Shown: positions 51,315 through 60,965, numbered from the stretch's first letter. The stretch is DNA of 64,000 nt from JAPPFW01 sp965231815 (GCA_965231815.1 OZ246890.1:3162001-3226000); one strand, 5' to 3'. Notes: generated by a model not told the origin, from the sequence alone. Numbers and translations: made by a program.

Positions 51315-52760
51315 CTACCAGGCCACGTATTTGAGTTCCAGGAACTCCTCCATTCCGTGGTGGCTGCCTTCCCGCCCCACCCCGGACTGTTTCACACCGC
51401 CGAATGGCGCTGCTTCATCCGAAATGAGTCCTCTATTCAGAGCGACCATCCCGGACTCGATAGCCTCGGCCATCCGGAAGGCGCGGTTCACATCCTCGGT
51501 AAACACGTATGAGATCAGTCCGTGCTCGGTGTCGTTGGCGGCTCTGATCACCTCTTCCTCCGACTCGAAGGAGACCACCGGGGCCACCGGACCGAAGATC
51601 TCATGGTCGAGGATCACCGAGTCGGGTGAAACACCGGAAAGAACGGTTGGTTCGTAGAAGTATCCGGGCCGACCAGGACTCCTACCGCCGGTAAGGACGG
51701 TGGCATCGTTGTCCACGGCGCCGCTTACCAGGTATTCGATCTTCTCGACAGCCTGTGCGTTGATCATCGGGCCTACCTGGTTCGAACGATCTATTCCCGG
51801 ACCGATTCTCAGGCCGGACATGGCGTTGGTTAGCTGAGATGTGAACTCATCCGCTATGCGCTCGTGAACATAGAATCGATTGGCGGCAACACAGGTCTCG
51901 CCGGCATTTCGCATCTTGGCGACCATCGCTCCGGTGACCGCGGCTTCGACATCGGCATCCTCGAAAACCACGAACGGAGCGTTGCCGCCCAGTTCCATGC
52001 TGGTCCGCATTATCCGGCTACCTGCCTTTGCCATCAACAGGCGGCCCACTTCCGTCGAACCGGTAAATGAGAGCTTTCTCACCCGTGGATCGTCGAGGAT
52101 GGCGTCTACGACTCCCGAAGATCCCCTCGCCGTTACCACGTTCACTACGCCCGGGGGCAAACCGGCCTCCGCCAGGATGTCCGCCACCGCCAGGGCGGAA
52201 AGAGGCGTATCGGAGGCGGGTTTCAGAATCGTGGTGCACCCAGCCGCTAGCGCCGGACCTAGTTTTCGAGTCGCCATAGCCGACGGGAAGTTCCAGGGTG
52301 TCACCATCAGGGACACCCCGACCGGCTCCGGTATGACGACGATGCGCTTGTCACCTCTCGGGGCGGTGCGGAACTCACCCATTATCCGCACCGCTTCCTC
52401 TGAGAACCAGCGGAAGAACTCGGCCCCGTAGCGTATCTCGCCGATGGCGTCGGGGTAGGTCTTACCGTTCTCGAGAATGATCAACTCGGCAAGTTGCTCC
52501 TCACGTTCGAGCATCATGTCGTACGCCCGGCGGAGGATGTCGCTCCGGCGCCTAGGTGGGGTCGCAGCCCATCCCGGAGCTGCTTCCCACGCCGTGTCGA
52601 CCGCCATCTTGGCCTGAGCGTGACCGGCAACCGATACCGTGGCGAGTAACTGTTCGGTAGCCGGATCGAAGACGTCGAGTTCGCCTTCTCCTTCGGTCCA
52701 CTCCCCCCCGATGTGGAGTCGGGTCTTGGGGTCTCGTACGAGTTCACTCAATACCGTCAA
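51315..52760 (-). CDS. NAD(P)-dependent aldehyde dehydrogenase, succinate-semialdehyde type
   Basis: An ALDH superfamily enzyme of 481 residues. PWNFPSAMATRKLGPALAAG near 150, the cofactor motif SFTGSTEVGRLL near 227, catalytic Glu in MELGGNAPFVVF near 254 and catalytic Cys in NAGETCVAANRF near 288 are intact, as is EIFGPVAPV near 390. Closest style is GabD (succinate semialdehyde to succinate), but substrate cannot be fixed from sequence. It appears monocistronic, with repeats downstream. Confidence 0.9.
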   Translation of the reverse strand: MTVLSELVRDPKTRLHIGGEWTEGEGELDVFDPATEQLLATVSVAGHAQAKMAVDTAWEAAPGWAATPPRRRSDILRRAYDMMLEREEQLAELIILENGKTYPDAIGEIRYGAEFFRWFSEEAVRIMGEFRTAPRGDKRIVVIPEPVGVSLMVTPWNFPSAMATRKLGPALAAGCTTILKPASDTPLSALAVADILAEAGLPPGVVNVVTARGSSGVVDAILDDPRVRKLSFTGSTEVGRLLMAKAGSRIMRTSMELGGNAPFVVFEDADVEAAVTGAMVAKMRNAGETCVAANRFYVHERIADEFTSQLTNAMSGLRIGPGIDRSNQVGPMINAQAVEKIEYLVSGAVDNDATVLTGGRSPGRPGYFYEPTVLSGVSPDSVILDHEIFGPVAPVVSFESEEEVIRAANDTEHGLISYVFTEDVNRAFRMAEAIESGMVALNRGLISDEAAPFGGVKQSGVGREGSHHGMEEFLELKYVAW

Positions 52761-52805
52761 CGGGTTCTCCTTCTCTTCCCGGCCTGCTTAGACCTTTAAA
52801 CTATG

Positions 52806-54521
52806 TTAGATACCCAACGACATGGCCAGGTCATCGGCTATGCCTTGAGCATCTTCCACCACCCTTCCTTCGATCTCAAATGGATCCCGTCCATCGGGTG
52901 CCGGAGCATGAGCGTCTACGTAGATCTTGAGTTTCGGTTCGGTTCCACTGGGTCGCACCAGCACGCGGTGGCCTCCATCCAGGTGCAGTCCGATCAGTTG
53001 GGTGTTACCAAGCCACGCGGGTCGCTGCGACGCTCCCCTCCGGTAGTCGATGACCGAATGAACGGCTGTCCCTCCGAGCGACTGGGGTGGTTGCTCACCG
53101 AGGTCCCGGATGGCTGTCCGGATGGTTTCGGCTCCGGACGCACCGGGCTTCCTAACGCTCTTCTGCACCGAAACCCACACGCCGAACCGGCGGTAGAGTT
53201 CGGCCAGCCGATCAACCAGAGTCATGCCCTTTAGCCGGCATTCGGTAGCCAGGTCCGCGATGAGCACCGCCGCGGAAACGCCGTCCTTGTCCCGGACGGC
53301 GCTCCCCACGGTGTAACCGAGGGCTTCCTCGAACCCGAAGCGGAACTGAACCCGCTCGGATTCCTCGATCCGGAGGGCCGCGTTGGCGATCCACTTGAAC
53401 CCGGTTAGCGTGGTTTCGGAGCGCGCTCCGTAAGCCAAGGCAACCTGAGCGAGCATAGGGGTGCTGACGATGGAGCAAATAACCAGGCTCGTCGCCGGAT
53501 CCGGTTGGCGCGAGAGGATGTAGTCGGCTAGCAAAACACCGGTCTGGTTGCCGGTCAACGACACCCAACCATCCGGTCCGGGCACCGCCACGGCCAGACG
53601 ATCCGCGTCCGGGTCGTTAGCAAGTACTAGGTCGGCGTCAACATGGTCGGCGAGCCTGAGAGAGAGGTCCATTGCACCCGGTTCCTCCGGGTTGGGGAAA
53701 CGCACCGTGGGAAAGTGTCCGTCGGGGTTCATCTGTTCGGGAACAGGGTGGAGGTCGTGGTGCCCGGCTTTTCTGAGAAGAGCGCTCACCTGTTTCCAGC
53801 CAACCCCGTGCAGCGGGCTGTAGACGATTCGCAGCCGGGGCAGCGGTCCGGTGAGATACCGGTTTCGGAGTACGGATTGCCGGTAGTCGTCCAGAAGGTC
53901 GGATCCGATGGGGCGCACCCCCGTAATCCCGGGGTCTGGAGCGCCGGGCATCCGTTCGACGGCCGTTGCCGGTGCGACCCCCTCAATAGCGGCGGCGATG
54001 GCTGAATCGACCGGGGGGATGATCTGTGCTCCGTTGGCGTCGTAAACCTTGTACCCGTTGTCCTCGGGCGGGTTGTGGCTGGCGGTGATCATCACTCCGG
54101 CGCAACCGCCCAGGGCCGAGACGGCGTAGGAGACCAGTGGGGTCGGGATCTCCTCCGCCCAGTAGCGTACCGCCAGACCGGCGGCTACCAGCACCCCCAC
54201 CGTGTCAAGCATCAAACATCGACTAGTGAGCCGAGCGTCACGCCCCACCACAACCGGGCCGGGGGGGGATCCTCCGTATCTTTCGATCAGATAGTCAGCC
54301 AGCCCCTTGGTGGTCCGGATCACCGACGCCCGGTTCATGCGGTTTGATCCAGCCCCCACCGGGCCTCGTATTCCGGCGGTTCCGAACGTAAGGGTTCCAT
54401 CCATACGGTCGTGCAACTCGTCCAGGTTGCCTTCCTCGATCAGGGAATCCAACTCGGCTCGGGTGGCGGGGTCCGGATCGCTCGCAATCCACGCCCGGGC
54501 CCGCTCTATAACGTCGCTCAT
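52806..54521 (-). CDS. Phosphohexomutase (phosphoglucomutase/phosphomannomutase family)
   Basis: A four-domain alpha-D-phosphohexomutase of 571 residues, of the long actinobacterial/PgcA type. The phospho-Ser loop is MITASHNPPEDNGYKVY near 138, the metal loop NDPDADRLAVAVP near 300, the sugar loop FGFEEALGYTVG near 398 and the phosphate-binding loop RPSGTEPKLKIYVD near 535. It interconverts hexose 1- and 6-phosphates for glycogen or cell-wall sugar routes. It is upstream of the ALDH gene with a 45-bp gap. Confidence 0.93.
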   Translation of the reverse strand: MSDVIERARAWIASDPDPATRAELDSLIEEGNLDELHDRMDGTLTFGTAGIRGPVGAGSNRMNRASVIRTTKGLADYLIERYGGSPPGPVVVGRDARLTSRCLMLDTVGVLVAAGLAVRYWAEEIPTPLVSYAVSALGGCAGVMITASHNPPEDNGYKVYDANGAQIIPPVDSAIAAAIEGVAPATAVERMPGAPDPGITGVRPIGSDLLDDYRQSVLRNRYLTGPLPRLRIVYSPLHGVGWKQVSALLRKAGHHDLHPVPEQMNPDGHFPTVRFPNPEEPGAMDLSLRLADHVDADLVLANDPDADRLAVAVPGPDGWVSLTGNQTGVLLADYILSRQPDPATSLVICSIVSTPMLAQVALAYGARSETTLTGFKWIANAALRIEESERVQFRFGFEEALGYTVGSAVRDKDGVSAAVLIADLATECRLKGMTLVDRLAELYRRFGVWVSVQKSVRKPGASGAETIRTAIRDLGEQPPQSLGGTAVHSVIDYRRGASQRPAWLGNTQLIGLHLDGGHRVLVRPSGTEPKLKIYVDAHAPAPDGRDPFEIEGRVVEDAQGIADDLAMSLGI

Positions 54522-54662
54522 CGGAAAGAAACCCCTCAGAAGTTGATACGCCGAGGGGATAGGTTACAACGCTGGACCCTACGGCTGGTCTCGCCGCTCT
54601 CCGACGATTGCGCGATGGGCAGTCCGCGAACGGATTTGCCGGTGCTCTCATCGAAGCTCCGG

Positions 54663-55790
54663 TTAATCGGGGCGGCTGCGTATCTCGTAGACCCGGTAGC
54701 TATGACCGAAGGTTCGGGTCCGGTTACCCAAGTTAGCCGCCCCCGAACCTTCACCGTTCAGGCACTCCCCTTGCCATACCACAGTCACCGTAATCGGATA
54801 CCCGTCCGGATATCCTCCATGCCGAGAAGATCGAAGATAAGTGGCCTCCCGGCCACCGATCTTGGCCGCGGTGGGGGTGTTCATGGTGTATGCCCGGCGG
54901 TGGTCGGGTACGGAGCGCCGGAATACTCGGGTCCCCGGATCTGAACCATCGATAGCGCCGAGGCCGACGAACGACCAGGAAACTTCGGTTACCCACATAC
55001 GCAGATCGACGGCGTCGTTTCCTACCCGGATGCCGAAGTTGACCACCGTTCGGTACGGGTAGAAGGCTCTGAGAGGAACCCGGACATATCCGAAGGAGGA
55101 CGGTAGCAAACCATGGCCCGGGTCCGGCTGCCGGGTGACTGCCTCCTCAAAGGCGCGGACAACACGGGGCGACGCACATGAGTCCGGCTGGTCGGTAGGC
55201 AAAGGGGTTGTCGTTCGGTCCGGATCGCTGGGGGGAAGGGTGGAAACGAGATCCGGTGATGGACAGCCGGGCGGGTGGGAGTTCGGGACTCCAACACAGT
55301 GGGGGTGAGCGATCTCCATCCAGGTTCCGCAAATACCGGGAGACGTGTCGGCGGGAAGGCTTGGATTGTCCGCGCACACGGCGTATGTAGGTCCGGTGCG
55401 ATCCTCGTGGCGGCCTAGATAGGTGTAACGCTCGGTCGTGTTGTCACCGTGCGGCCGGTGCCCTCCCGGTTGCCCGATATTGCACGTATTGGTTCGGCCG
55501 GGTTGAGGAGGCCGCACCTCGGGCCCGCAAGGTTTCCAGATCGGGCCTATAGGTACCCACGAAAAGCACTCCTGGCGACTGACGCCCGGCATGGCCGATA
55601 GAGAAGCGCATTTCCATTCCATCCAGTAGTTCCAATGGCGCTCCCAATCCCAGGTGGTGACGGTTTGGCCGGGCGTCCATGACGAAGACGGCGGATCGGC
55701 TACACCCGGTTCGGAGGCCCAGAGGGAGGCGGCCACAACCATGCCCAGCGCGGCTAGGCCACCTGCTACTCGGGGGAAGGGATGCCGCAT
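54663..55790 (-). CDS. Exported protein of unknown function
   Basis: A 375-residue protein with a signal peptide (RVAGGLAALGMVVAASLWAS..GVAD). The mature part is rich in Trp, Pro and Cys in its first half (WDWERHWNYWMEWKCASLS), then Pro/Asp/Thr-rich (about 195-220), then a beta-rich C-terminal domain of about 150 residues (FGYVRVPLRAFYPYRTVVNFG, DLRMWVTEVSWSFVG). I do not recognise the family. It follows another exported protein at 28 bases, so the two may work together at the cell surface. Confidence 0.75.
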   Translation of the reverse strand: MRHPFPRVAGGLAALGMVVAASLWASEPGVADPPSSSWTPGQTVTTWDWERHWNYWMEWKCASLSAMPGVSRQECFSWVPIGPIWKPCGPEVRPPQPGRTNTCNIGQPGGHRPHGDNTTERYTYLGRHEDRTGPTYAVCADNPSLPADTSPGICGTWMEIAHPHCVGVPNSHPPGCPSPDLVSTLPPSDPDRTTTPLPTDQPDSCASPRVVRAFEEAVTRQPDPGHGLLPSSFGYVRVPLRAFYPYRTVVNFGIRVGNDAVDLRMWVTEVSWSFVGLGAIDGSDPGTRVFRRSVPDHRRAYTMNTPTAAKIGGREATYLRSSRHGGYPDGYPITVTVVWQGECLNGEGSGAANLGNRTRTFGHSYRVYEIRSRPD

Positions 55791-55818
55791 GGTCCTCGCG
55801 ATCCCGACCGAAGGCCGG

Positions 55819-56790
55819 TCATGATTCGTACTCCCGGATGATGTCGGGATCCTCGTCCTCGTTTACCCCCGGATCCGGGTCGGGGGGACACCGGAGGTCA
55901 CTACCTACGTACTCCATTATCAAGTTTGCCTGTCTGCAGTACGACCTCCGGTAGGAAAGCTTCCATTCCCCCTCGACCTGCACCAGGGTGTCGGTCCATC
56001 GGGAACTAGTCGGGTAGTCGCGGTGTACGAACCCGTACGTCACCTGGATGACCGCTCGGTCGTGTCGAGGGCCCCCGCGCCAGCGGAAATCGTCGAATAC
56101 CGGAGTCCATTCTCCTCGAGTGTCAGGATCGAACAGGCCCGCGTCATGGGTTCGGCCGTACTCGTCGAGGGCGGCAAAGATTTCGTCCAATAGATGGCTG
56201 TTGCGGATGGCTGACCGCCGCTGCCGGTCGGTACCGGTCCAAGCCCATGTGAATACCCGCTTGACCTCGGCCACCGTGCAGGGATCCTCGACCGGATAGC
56301 CATCCGCCTCCCACAATTCCCGGACGGAAAGGCATCTCGGATGCTCACCTAGTTGCCCGGTAGCGGCGGTCGTGGTGCTGGGAGCAAGCGGTGCGTTGGT
56401 CGTGGCGCTCGGCATCTCCGTGATGGCAGGCGGCGAGGTGACCGAGACGGGTACGGTGGCGGGAACGGTTGGATTGGATTGGCGAACCCAGGTTGCTACC
56501 GGTGGGTCACTGTCGGCAGTGACCGTTCCAGGTTGCAAACGAACCAGTTCCGGAAGCGTCAGGGAATCAGAGATCAGCGAGGGGGGCGCCGTCCGGGTGC
56601 CGGCAGCGGCGGCGGACGTTGCCGGTGCTACCTGTACCGGGGGGTTGGTGGCGCCGGTTTGGACGGTCCCATCCGGCGCGATGATCGAACTGTTCTCAGG
56701 TTGGTCGTTCCCCACAAGGAGTATGACGATGACGGCGACTAGACCTGCCGAGAGCACCACCATGAACCCTTTTTCGATAGAGCTAAGCAT
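55819..56790 (-). CDS. Membrane-anchored protein with NTF2-like external domain
   Basis: A 323-residue protein. An uncleaved-type hydrophobic helix (about 10-26) anchors it; a long Ser/Thr/Pro/Ala linker (about 30-150) leads to a C-terminal domain with LLDEIFAALDEYGRTHDAG and a beta-rich RAVIQVTYGFVHRDYPTS..WKLSYRRSYC that looks NTF2-like, a fold often used for binding. An acidic tail (VNEDEDPDIIREYES) closes it. Exact role unknown; probably co-transcribed with the next exported-protein gene. Confidence 0.75.
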   Translation of the reverse strand: MLSSIEKGFMVVLSAGLVAVIVILLVGNDQPENSSIIAPDGTVQTGATNPPVQVAPATSAAAAGTRTAPPSLISDSLTLPELVRLQPGTVTADSDPPVATWVRQSNPTVPATVPVSVTSPPAITEMPSATTNAPLAPSTTTAATGQLGEHPRCLSVRELWEADGYPVEDPCTVAEVKRVFTWAWTGTDRQRRSAIRNSHLLDEIFAALDEYGRTHDAGLFDPDTRGEWTPVFDDFRWRGGPRHDRAVIQVTYGFVHRDYPTSSRWTDTLVQVEGEWKLSYRRSYCRQANLIMEYVGSDLRCPPDPDPGVNEDEDPDIIREYES

Positions 56791-56898
56791 CTTAGATCCC
56801 TATTACGATAGCTATCGGATGATAACGAGGCTAACAGTGTCTAGATGTTATAATCGGTAAGCGTTGACATCCCCGCCTTCAGAGAAATGGACCGATCG

Positions 56899-57108
56899 TT
56901 AACCCTGATTATTCAGGTTTCCCACACACCGAGGCATGTAACGCCTGTTCAACCCGAGTATCAAGATAAACCCGCCGTTCACCCGACAGGTGAATCTCCA
57001 CACCGGACTGAAACGGGAAACGCCGACAGCTGTACTGCCTGGTCAGGGCGCGAATATGGTCGTCTCCACTCATCCTCCAAACCCCCATCCATGAATAATC
57101 GGGGTTAA
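56899..57108. repeat. Family B element, copy 3
   Basis: About 210 bp flanked by TTAA on both sides, which shows the target-site duplication most clearly. Ends CCCTGATTATTCA and TGAATAATCGGGG and the internal CACCCGACAGGTGAA segment match copy 1. Confidence 0.85.
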
Positions 57109-57137
57109 TGTTGGTCAAGCAAGTACTTGCAAGCCGG

Positions 57138-57168
57138 CAACCCCCTTATCCATAAATCATCGGGGCTA
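57138..57168. repeat. Family B right-end fragment
   Basis: A short stretch ending CATAAATCATCGGGGCTAA resembles the right end of family B (CATGAATAATCGGGGCTAA) with two changes. The rest of the element is absent, so this is a remnant beside copy 3. Confidence 0.55.
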
Positions 57169-57188
57169 ACGGTTGTGCCGGGTAGGGA

Positions 57189-58481
57189 TCAGCCGAACCG
57201 GTCCGGAGAAAACGGCTCCAAGTCGAGATCGGTGGGGAGACCGCACAAGAGTTGGGTCACCAGCCGCCCGGTGACAGGGCCCAGGGAAAGACCTAGCTTG
57301 CCGTGACCGACGGCATAAGCAACGTTGTCCCAGCGGCGCGAGTTTCCGATGATGGGAAGTCCGTCCGGGGTTATCGGACGGATCCCTGCCCACCGTTCCA
57401 ACACCGTGAGATCCGTATCCAGCCGGATCCTGGAACGGACGCCGCTTTCTACCAGGCTAAGCCTGTGGATGGATGGTCGGGTATCGAGCCGGCCCAGCTC
57501 GAGCCATCCGCTCATCCGCAATCGATCGCCCATAGGGTTGACCGCTACCCAACGGTCACCGATAAGGATGTTCCGGCGCGGGCCGGTGGAGGGCTTGGCG
57601 ACGGTCATGCTGTGGCCTTTGCCGGGCTGGATGGAAACCGACTCCCCGAATAGCGAGGCGACCCCGGGAGCCCACGCGCCGGCGGCTACCACTACCTGGC
57701 GCGCCGCTAGATTGCCGCCCGACGTAACCATGCGCCGGACGGCGCCGGAGCTTCCATGAACGGCTAGCAGTTCCGTATGGGGGATCAACATCACCTTGCG
57801 AGCTTCGAGGACCTCGGCAAGGCTGCTGAGAAACCGACCGGGATCGAGTCCCGCGTCATCGGTACACAGAAAGCCCCCCAATACATTCTCGTTAAGGGCC
57901 GGTTCCAGTTCATGTATCTCTCTGGCGCCAAATGCCTCGATGCCCACGCCGTAACGTTGCATCTCCGCGGCTTCTCGCTTGCCCGCATCGAGGGAGGCGG
58001 GGGTACCGTAGACGTTTAGGAGGCCATCAGGACGGTAACCGCAGTCAATCCTCTCCTCGGCTATCCACCGAGCGATCAGCTCGGCGCTGCGGAAACCGAG
58101 AGCGGCCATTATCAGCGAACCGCTATGGGCCGCCTTTTTGTTGCAGAACCTCATGAACCGGACTATCCACCGCAGATAGTCCGGGTTGAGCGACGGTCGG
58201 ACGACAACCGGACCGGTGCGCCGGAGCATTCCCTTTATTACGCCCGTGAGAACGCCCGGGGCAGCCATCGGGATGATATGGCTGGGGGTGATGAAACCGG
58301 CGTTCCCGGAGGCGCTTCCACGAGCGATGGGTCCTTTGTCGATGACCACTACCTCGCGCCCTCGACGCGACAGTTCATACGCCGTACACAGTCCGACAAC
58401 GCCCCCACCGACTACCGCCACGTCGGTTTCCGCAGGAAGGTTACACAGCGGGCGATGATGGTCTTGCGGTTCGGTTGACAA
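57189..58481 (-). CDS. FAD-dependent D-amino-acid dehydrogenase-like oxidoreductase
   Basis: A DAO-superfamily flavoprotein, 430 residues. The FAD motif VAVVGGGVVGLCTAYELSRRG at about 21-41 is followed by SASGNAGFITPSHIIPMA, a DadA signature; VVVAAGAW near 263 and ITPDGLPIIGNSRRWDNV..GHGKLGLSL near 370-400 complete the FAD site. DadA oxidises D-amino acids with electrons passed to the respiratory chain, possibly on the inner membrane face. Family B elements sit on both sides. A glycine-oxidase-type specificity is possible. Confidence 0.88.
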   Translation of the reverse strand: MSTEPQDHHRPLCNLPAETDVAVVGGGVVGLCTAYELSRRGREVVVIDKGPIARGSASGNAGFITPSHIIPMAAPGVLTGVIKGMLRRTGPVVVRPSLNPDYLRWIVRFMRFCNKKAAHSGSLIMAALGFRSAELIARWIAEERIDCGYRPDGLLNVYGTPASLDAGKREAAEMQRYGVGIEAFGAREIHELEPALNENVLGGFLCTDDAGLDPGRFLSSLAEVLEARKVMLIPHTELLAVHGSSGAVRRMVTSGGNLAARQVVVAAGAWAPGVASLFGESVSIQPGKGHSMTVAKPSTGPRRNILIGDRWVAVNPMGDRLRMSGWLELGRLDTRPSIHRLSLVESGVRSRIRLDTDLTVLERWAGIRPITPDGLPIIGNSRRWDNVAYAVGHGKLGLSLGPVTGRLVTQLLCGLPTDLDLEPFSPDRFG

Positions 58482-58527
58482 GCAAGAATCTCCTTGAGGT
58501 CGGTGTCAGTTGGATTTGTGGGCCAAT

Positions 58528-58735
58528 CTAGCCCTGATTATTCAGATTTCCCACACACCGAAGCATGTATCGCCAGTTCAACCCGAGTATTGGGAGAAAC
58601 CCACCTTTCACCCCACAGGTGAATTTTCACACTGGACCGGGACGGGAAACGCCGAGCCGTATTACCTGGTCAGGGCGCGAATATGGTCTACTCCACTCAT
58701 CCCCCAAACCCTCATCCATGAATAATCGGGGCTAA
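58528..58735. repeat. Family B element, copy 4
   Basis: Flanked by CTAG on the left and CTAA on the right. Ends and the internal CCACAGGTGAA segment are conserved; about ten substitutions separate it from copy 1, mostly outside the ends. Confidence 0.85.
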
Positions 58736-58831
58736 CCGAGCGCCAAGCCCGTGGGTTGCGTAGCCGCCGGGAATCGAGAGGTCGCTGGTTCAACTCACCC
58801 GATCCGCATAGCCGGTCCGCTGAGCACAGGA

Positions 58832-59539
58832 CTACGTAGGAGTCGACGCTCCCCGACGGTAGGAGAGTAGGTCCGATGCGGAGAACACGATCACGAGCAT
58901 GGCGCCCAGCCTGGATCCCCGCTGCCATAGCCATGCCGCGGCAGTCGCGCCGATTGCCATGCCGATGATGCGTGAGTGGAGGTCCCCACCGGGGCCCAAG
59001 AACTTGATAAGGACCACCCGGAGCATCTTGGAACCGTCAAGGCCTCCGATCGGGATCCAGTTGAACAGTCCCCAGATCACCGAGACCCAGATGAAGGCGC
59101 CTACGAAGAAAACAACATAGTTGCCGGAGATATCAGCCGGGAAGAGGTGGATACGCCACGGAGAAGTAACGATTAGCCGCCCCGGGTCCCCAAGTCCCCC
59201 CATCCTTACGAACAGGAATGCACCCAGCCCCGCCAAGAGGCCTACTCCGGAGCCGGCGGCCGCTACGACGAAGTGCTTCCAGTTCTGGAATCCCGTCTCT
59301 TTTTCTCGCCAGAGAGTTGCGCCGCCTAGCGCGTAAATGGTGATCCGGTCGACGTGACCACCGAATCGACGTACCGTGGCGGCATGGCCTAGCTCGTGCA
59401 GGAGGACGGAGAGAAGGATGGCGGTTGCCCACAGGAGCATCGCGGTCACGCTGAATCCCGAGTCGAAGAACAGCACCAAGATAAGAAGGAAACTTAGGTG
59501 GAGTTGGATCGGGAATCCGAACGCCCGGAATCGTAGCAC
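58832..59539 (-). CDS. Site-2-type (M50) membrane metalloprotease
   Basis: An intramembrane zinc protease of 235 residues with about six hydrophobic helices. The catalytic HELGH is at about 49-53 in VLLHELGHAATVRRFGG and the distal ligand is in NWIPIGGLDGSKML near 162-175. There is no PDZ or CBS domain, so it belongs to the short SpoIVFB/Rip3-like group. Such enzymes release anti-sigma factors or similar membrane proteins; the substrate is unknown. Confidence 0.9.
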   Translation of the reverse strand: MLRFRAFGFPIQLHLSFLLILVLFFDSGFSVTAMLLWATAILLSVLLHELGHAATVRRFGGHVDRITIYALGGATLWREKETGFQNWKHFVVAAAGSGVGLLAGLGAFLFVRMGGLGDPGRLIVTSPWRIHLFPADISGNYVVFFVGAFIWVSVIWGLFNWIPIGGLDGSKMLRVVLIKFLGPGGDLHSRIIGMAIGATAAAWLWQRGSRLGAMLVIVFSASDLLSYRRGASTPT

Positions 59540-59564
59540 TTGGTCAGGCTAGCGTCTGAGGAGG

Positions 59565-59690
59565 GTAGGAGGGTGCTGAAAGGTCCGTGCAAGGGTTCGC
59601 TCCGTGTACCGAGAGCATCGAACAGACAGTTTGCCGAACGGCAACCCCGCTAGATAATGTTTTTAGGTACCCTTTCCTGAAGACATATGC
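59565..59690. repeat. Family A element, degenerate copy 5
   Basis: This opens TAGGAGGGTGCTGAAA as in intact copies and keeps the order of internal blocks (GACAGTTTGCCGAACGGC, then CAACCCCGC), but the right end is decayed. It lies just upstream of the M50 gene start and next to family B copy 5. Confidence 0.55.
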
Positions 59691-59713
59691 AGGGTGGCCG
59701 AGTCGGCAACTCA

Positions 59714-59924
59714 CTAGCCCTGATTATTCAGGTTTCCCACACACCGAGGCGTGTAACGCCAGTTCAACCCGAGTATTGGGAGAAACCTACCGTTTCACCC
59801 GACAGGTGAGTCTCTACGCCGAACCGGGATGGGAAACGCCGATAGCTGTATTTCCTGGTCAGGGCGTGAATATGGTCTACCCCATTCATCCTCCAAACCT
59901 CCATCCATGAATAATCGGGGCTAA
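59714..59924. repeat. Family B element, copy 5
   Basis: Flanked by CTAG and CTAA, with ends CCCTGATTATTCA and TGAATAATCGGGG. It shares several substitutions with copy 4 (for example GTATTGGGAGAAAC), so these two are closest. Confidence 0.85.
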
Positions 59925-59945
59925 CGGGTCGGTAATCCCCGGATG

Positions 59946-60965
59946 TCAGGACTCGAGCAGCTCCAAGGCGTGATCGGCCAGCCGTTGCACCGAACGAGCG
60001 AGTTCATCAAGATCAACCTCTGCCGCCTCCGGCATCGCCCCATGAAGGTACCGTGCGTAGACACCCTCGAGGATGGCGGCCAGCCTCCATGACTGGAATG
60101 CCTGGTAGTAGCCGATCCCCGATACGTCTACCGGGCTGAGTTCTGCGTACTGTTCGATCATCTGCTGTCGATTCGGGAATCCCCCTGCCTGAATAGCCGA
60201 GAATCGCCACAGGATCGGCTCGCCGGGTTCGATCCAATCGTTGGCCAGGTAGCTTAGGTCGGCTAACGGGTCGCCCAGGGTGCACAACTCCCAATCCACC
60301 ACTGCCTGTACCCTCCCCTCGCCTACGATCAGGTTGCCGAGCCGATAATCACCATGAACGACCCCGGCATATACCTGCCGGGGGACGTTCCACAGGAGGA
60401 GTTTCCGCACCCGTTCCATGATCGGTAGGTCACGTTGCTTGGAGGCTTCGAACTGACGGGCCCAGCGGTACAGCTGCCGTTCCAGATAACCCTCACGACG
60501 GCCGAGATCGCCGAGACCTATCAGGTCCGGGTCCAGCGAATGGAGCCCGGCCAGAACCTCGACTACCGACCGTCCTACTTCCTGCCGCCGGTGAGTAGGT
60601 ACTTGCTCCCCCGCATTCCGGTCATGCAGCACTATCCCCTCGACGAACCCCATCACGTAGAACGGTGCTCCGTTCACCTCGACGTCGGTGCACAAGCCGA
60701 GTGCCGGAGGAACCGGTACTCCCGTATCTCGAAGGGCCGAGATCACCCGGAACTCTCGGGCCATATCATGAGCGCTCTCGAGAATGCTATGGAGAGGTGG
60801 TCTCCGCAGGGCGAGGTCCCCCCCGGCGCTGTCTGTAACCCGATAGGTCAAGTTCGAGTTGCCCCCGGGGATCATCCGGAACGTGAACGGTGGTTCGGCG
60901 CCTTCCACACTATCCGCAATCCAGCGGCTGACAGCCCCCACGTCAATGCCCGCTACCTTTACCAA
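59946..60965 (-). CDS. APH-family phosphotransferase (ACAD10-like)
   Basis: A kinase-like protein of 339 residues. GGNSNLTYRVTDSAGGDLALRR near 34-55 is the ATP-binding lobe, PFYVMGFVEG near 118, the catalytic loop is VVHGDYRLGNLIVG near 205 and the metal-binding Asp is in VVDWELCTLGDPLADL near 228. This subgroup resembles the kinase domain of ACAD10 and bacterial hydroxyacyl-CoA or choline-type kinases rather than antibiotic resistance enzymes. No acyl-CoA dehydrogenase lies nearby, so the substrate stays open. Confidence 0.86.
   Translation of the reverse strand: MVKVAGIDVGAVSRWIADSVEGAEPPFTFRMIPGGNSNLTYRVTDSAGGDLALRRPPLHSILESAHDMAREFRVISALRDTGVPVPPALGLCTDVEVNGAPFYVMGFVEGIVLHDRNAGEQVPTHRRQEVGRSVVEVLAGLHSLDPDLIGLGDLGRREGYLERQLYRWARQFEASKQRDLPIMERVRKLLLWNVPRQVYAGVVHGDYRLGNLIVGEGRVQAVVDWELCTLGDPLADLSYLANDWIEPGEPILWRFSAIQAGGFPNRQQMIEQYAELSPVDVSGIGYYQAFQSWRLAAILEGVYARYLHGAMPEAAEVDLDELARSVQRLADHALELLES

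Noticed and set aside
54255..54268. 8-base G run in the phosphohexomutase gene as a second contingency tract
   Set aside because: Too short and in a conserved housekeeping gene; ordinary for this GC content.
46446..59924. Clustered repeats as a CRISPR array
   Set aside because: Copies are about 210 bp, inverted-ended, unevenly spaced and separated by genes; no short direct repeats with spacers or cas genes are seen.
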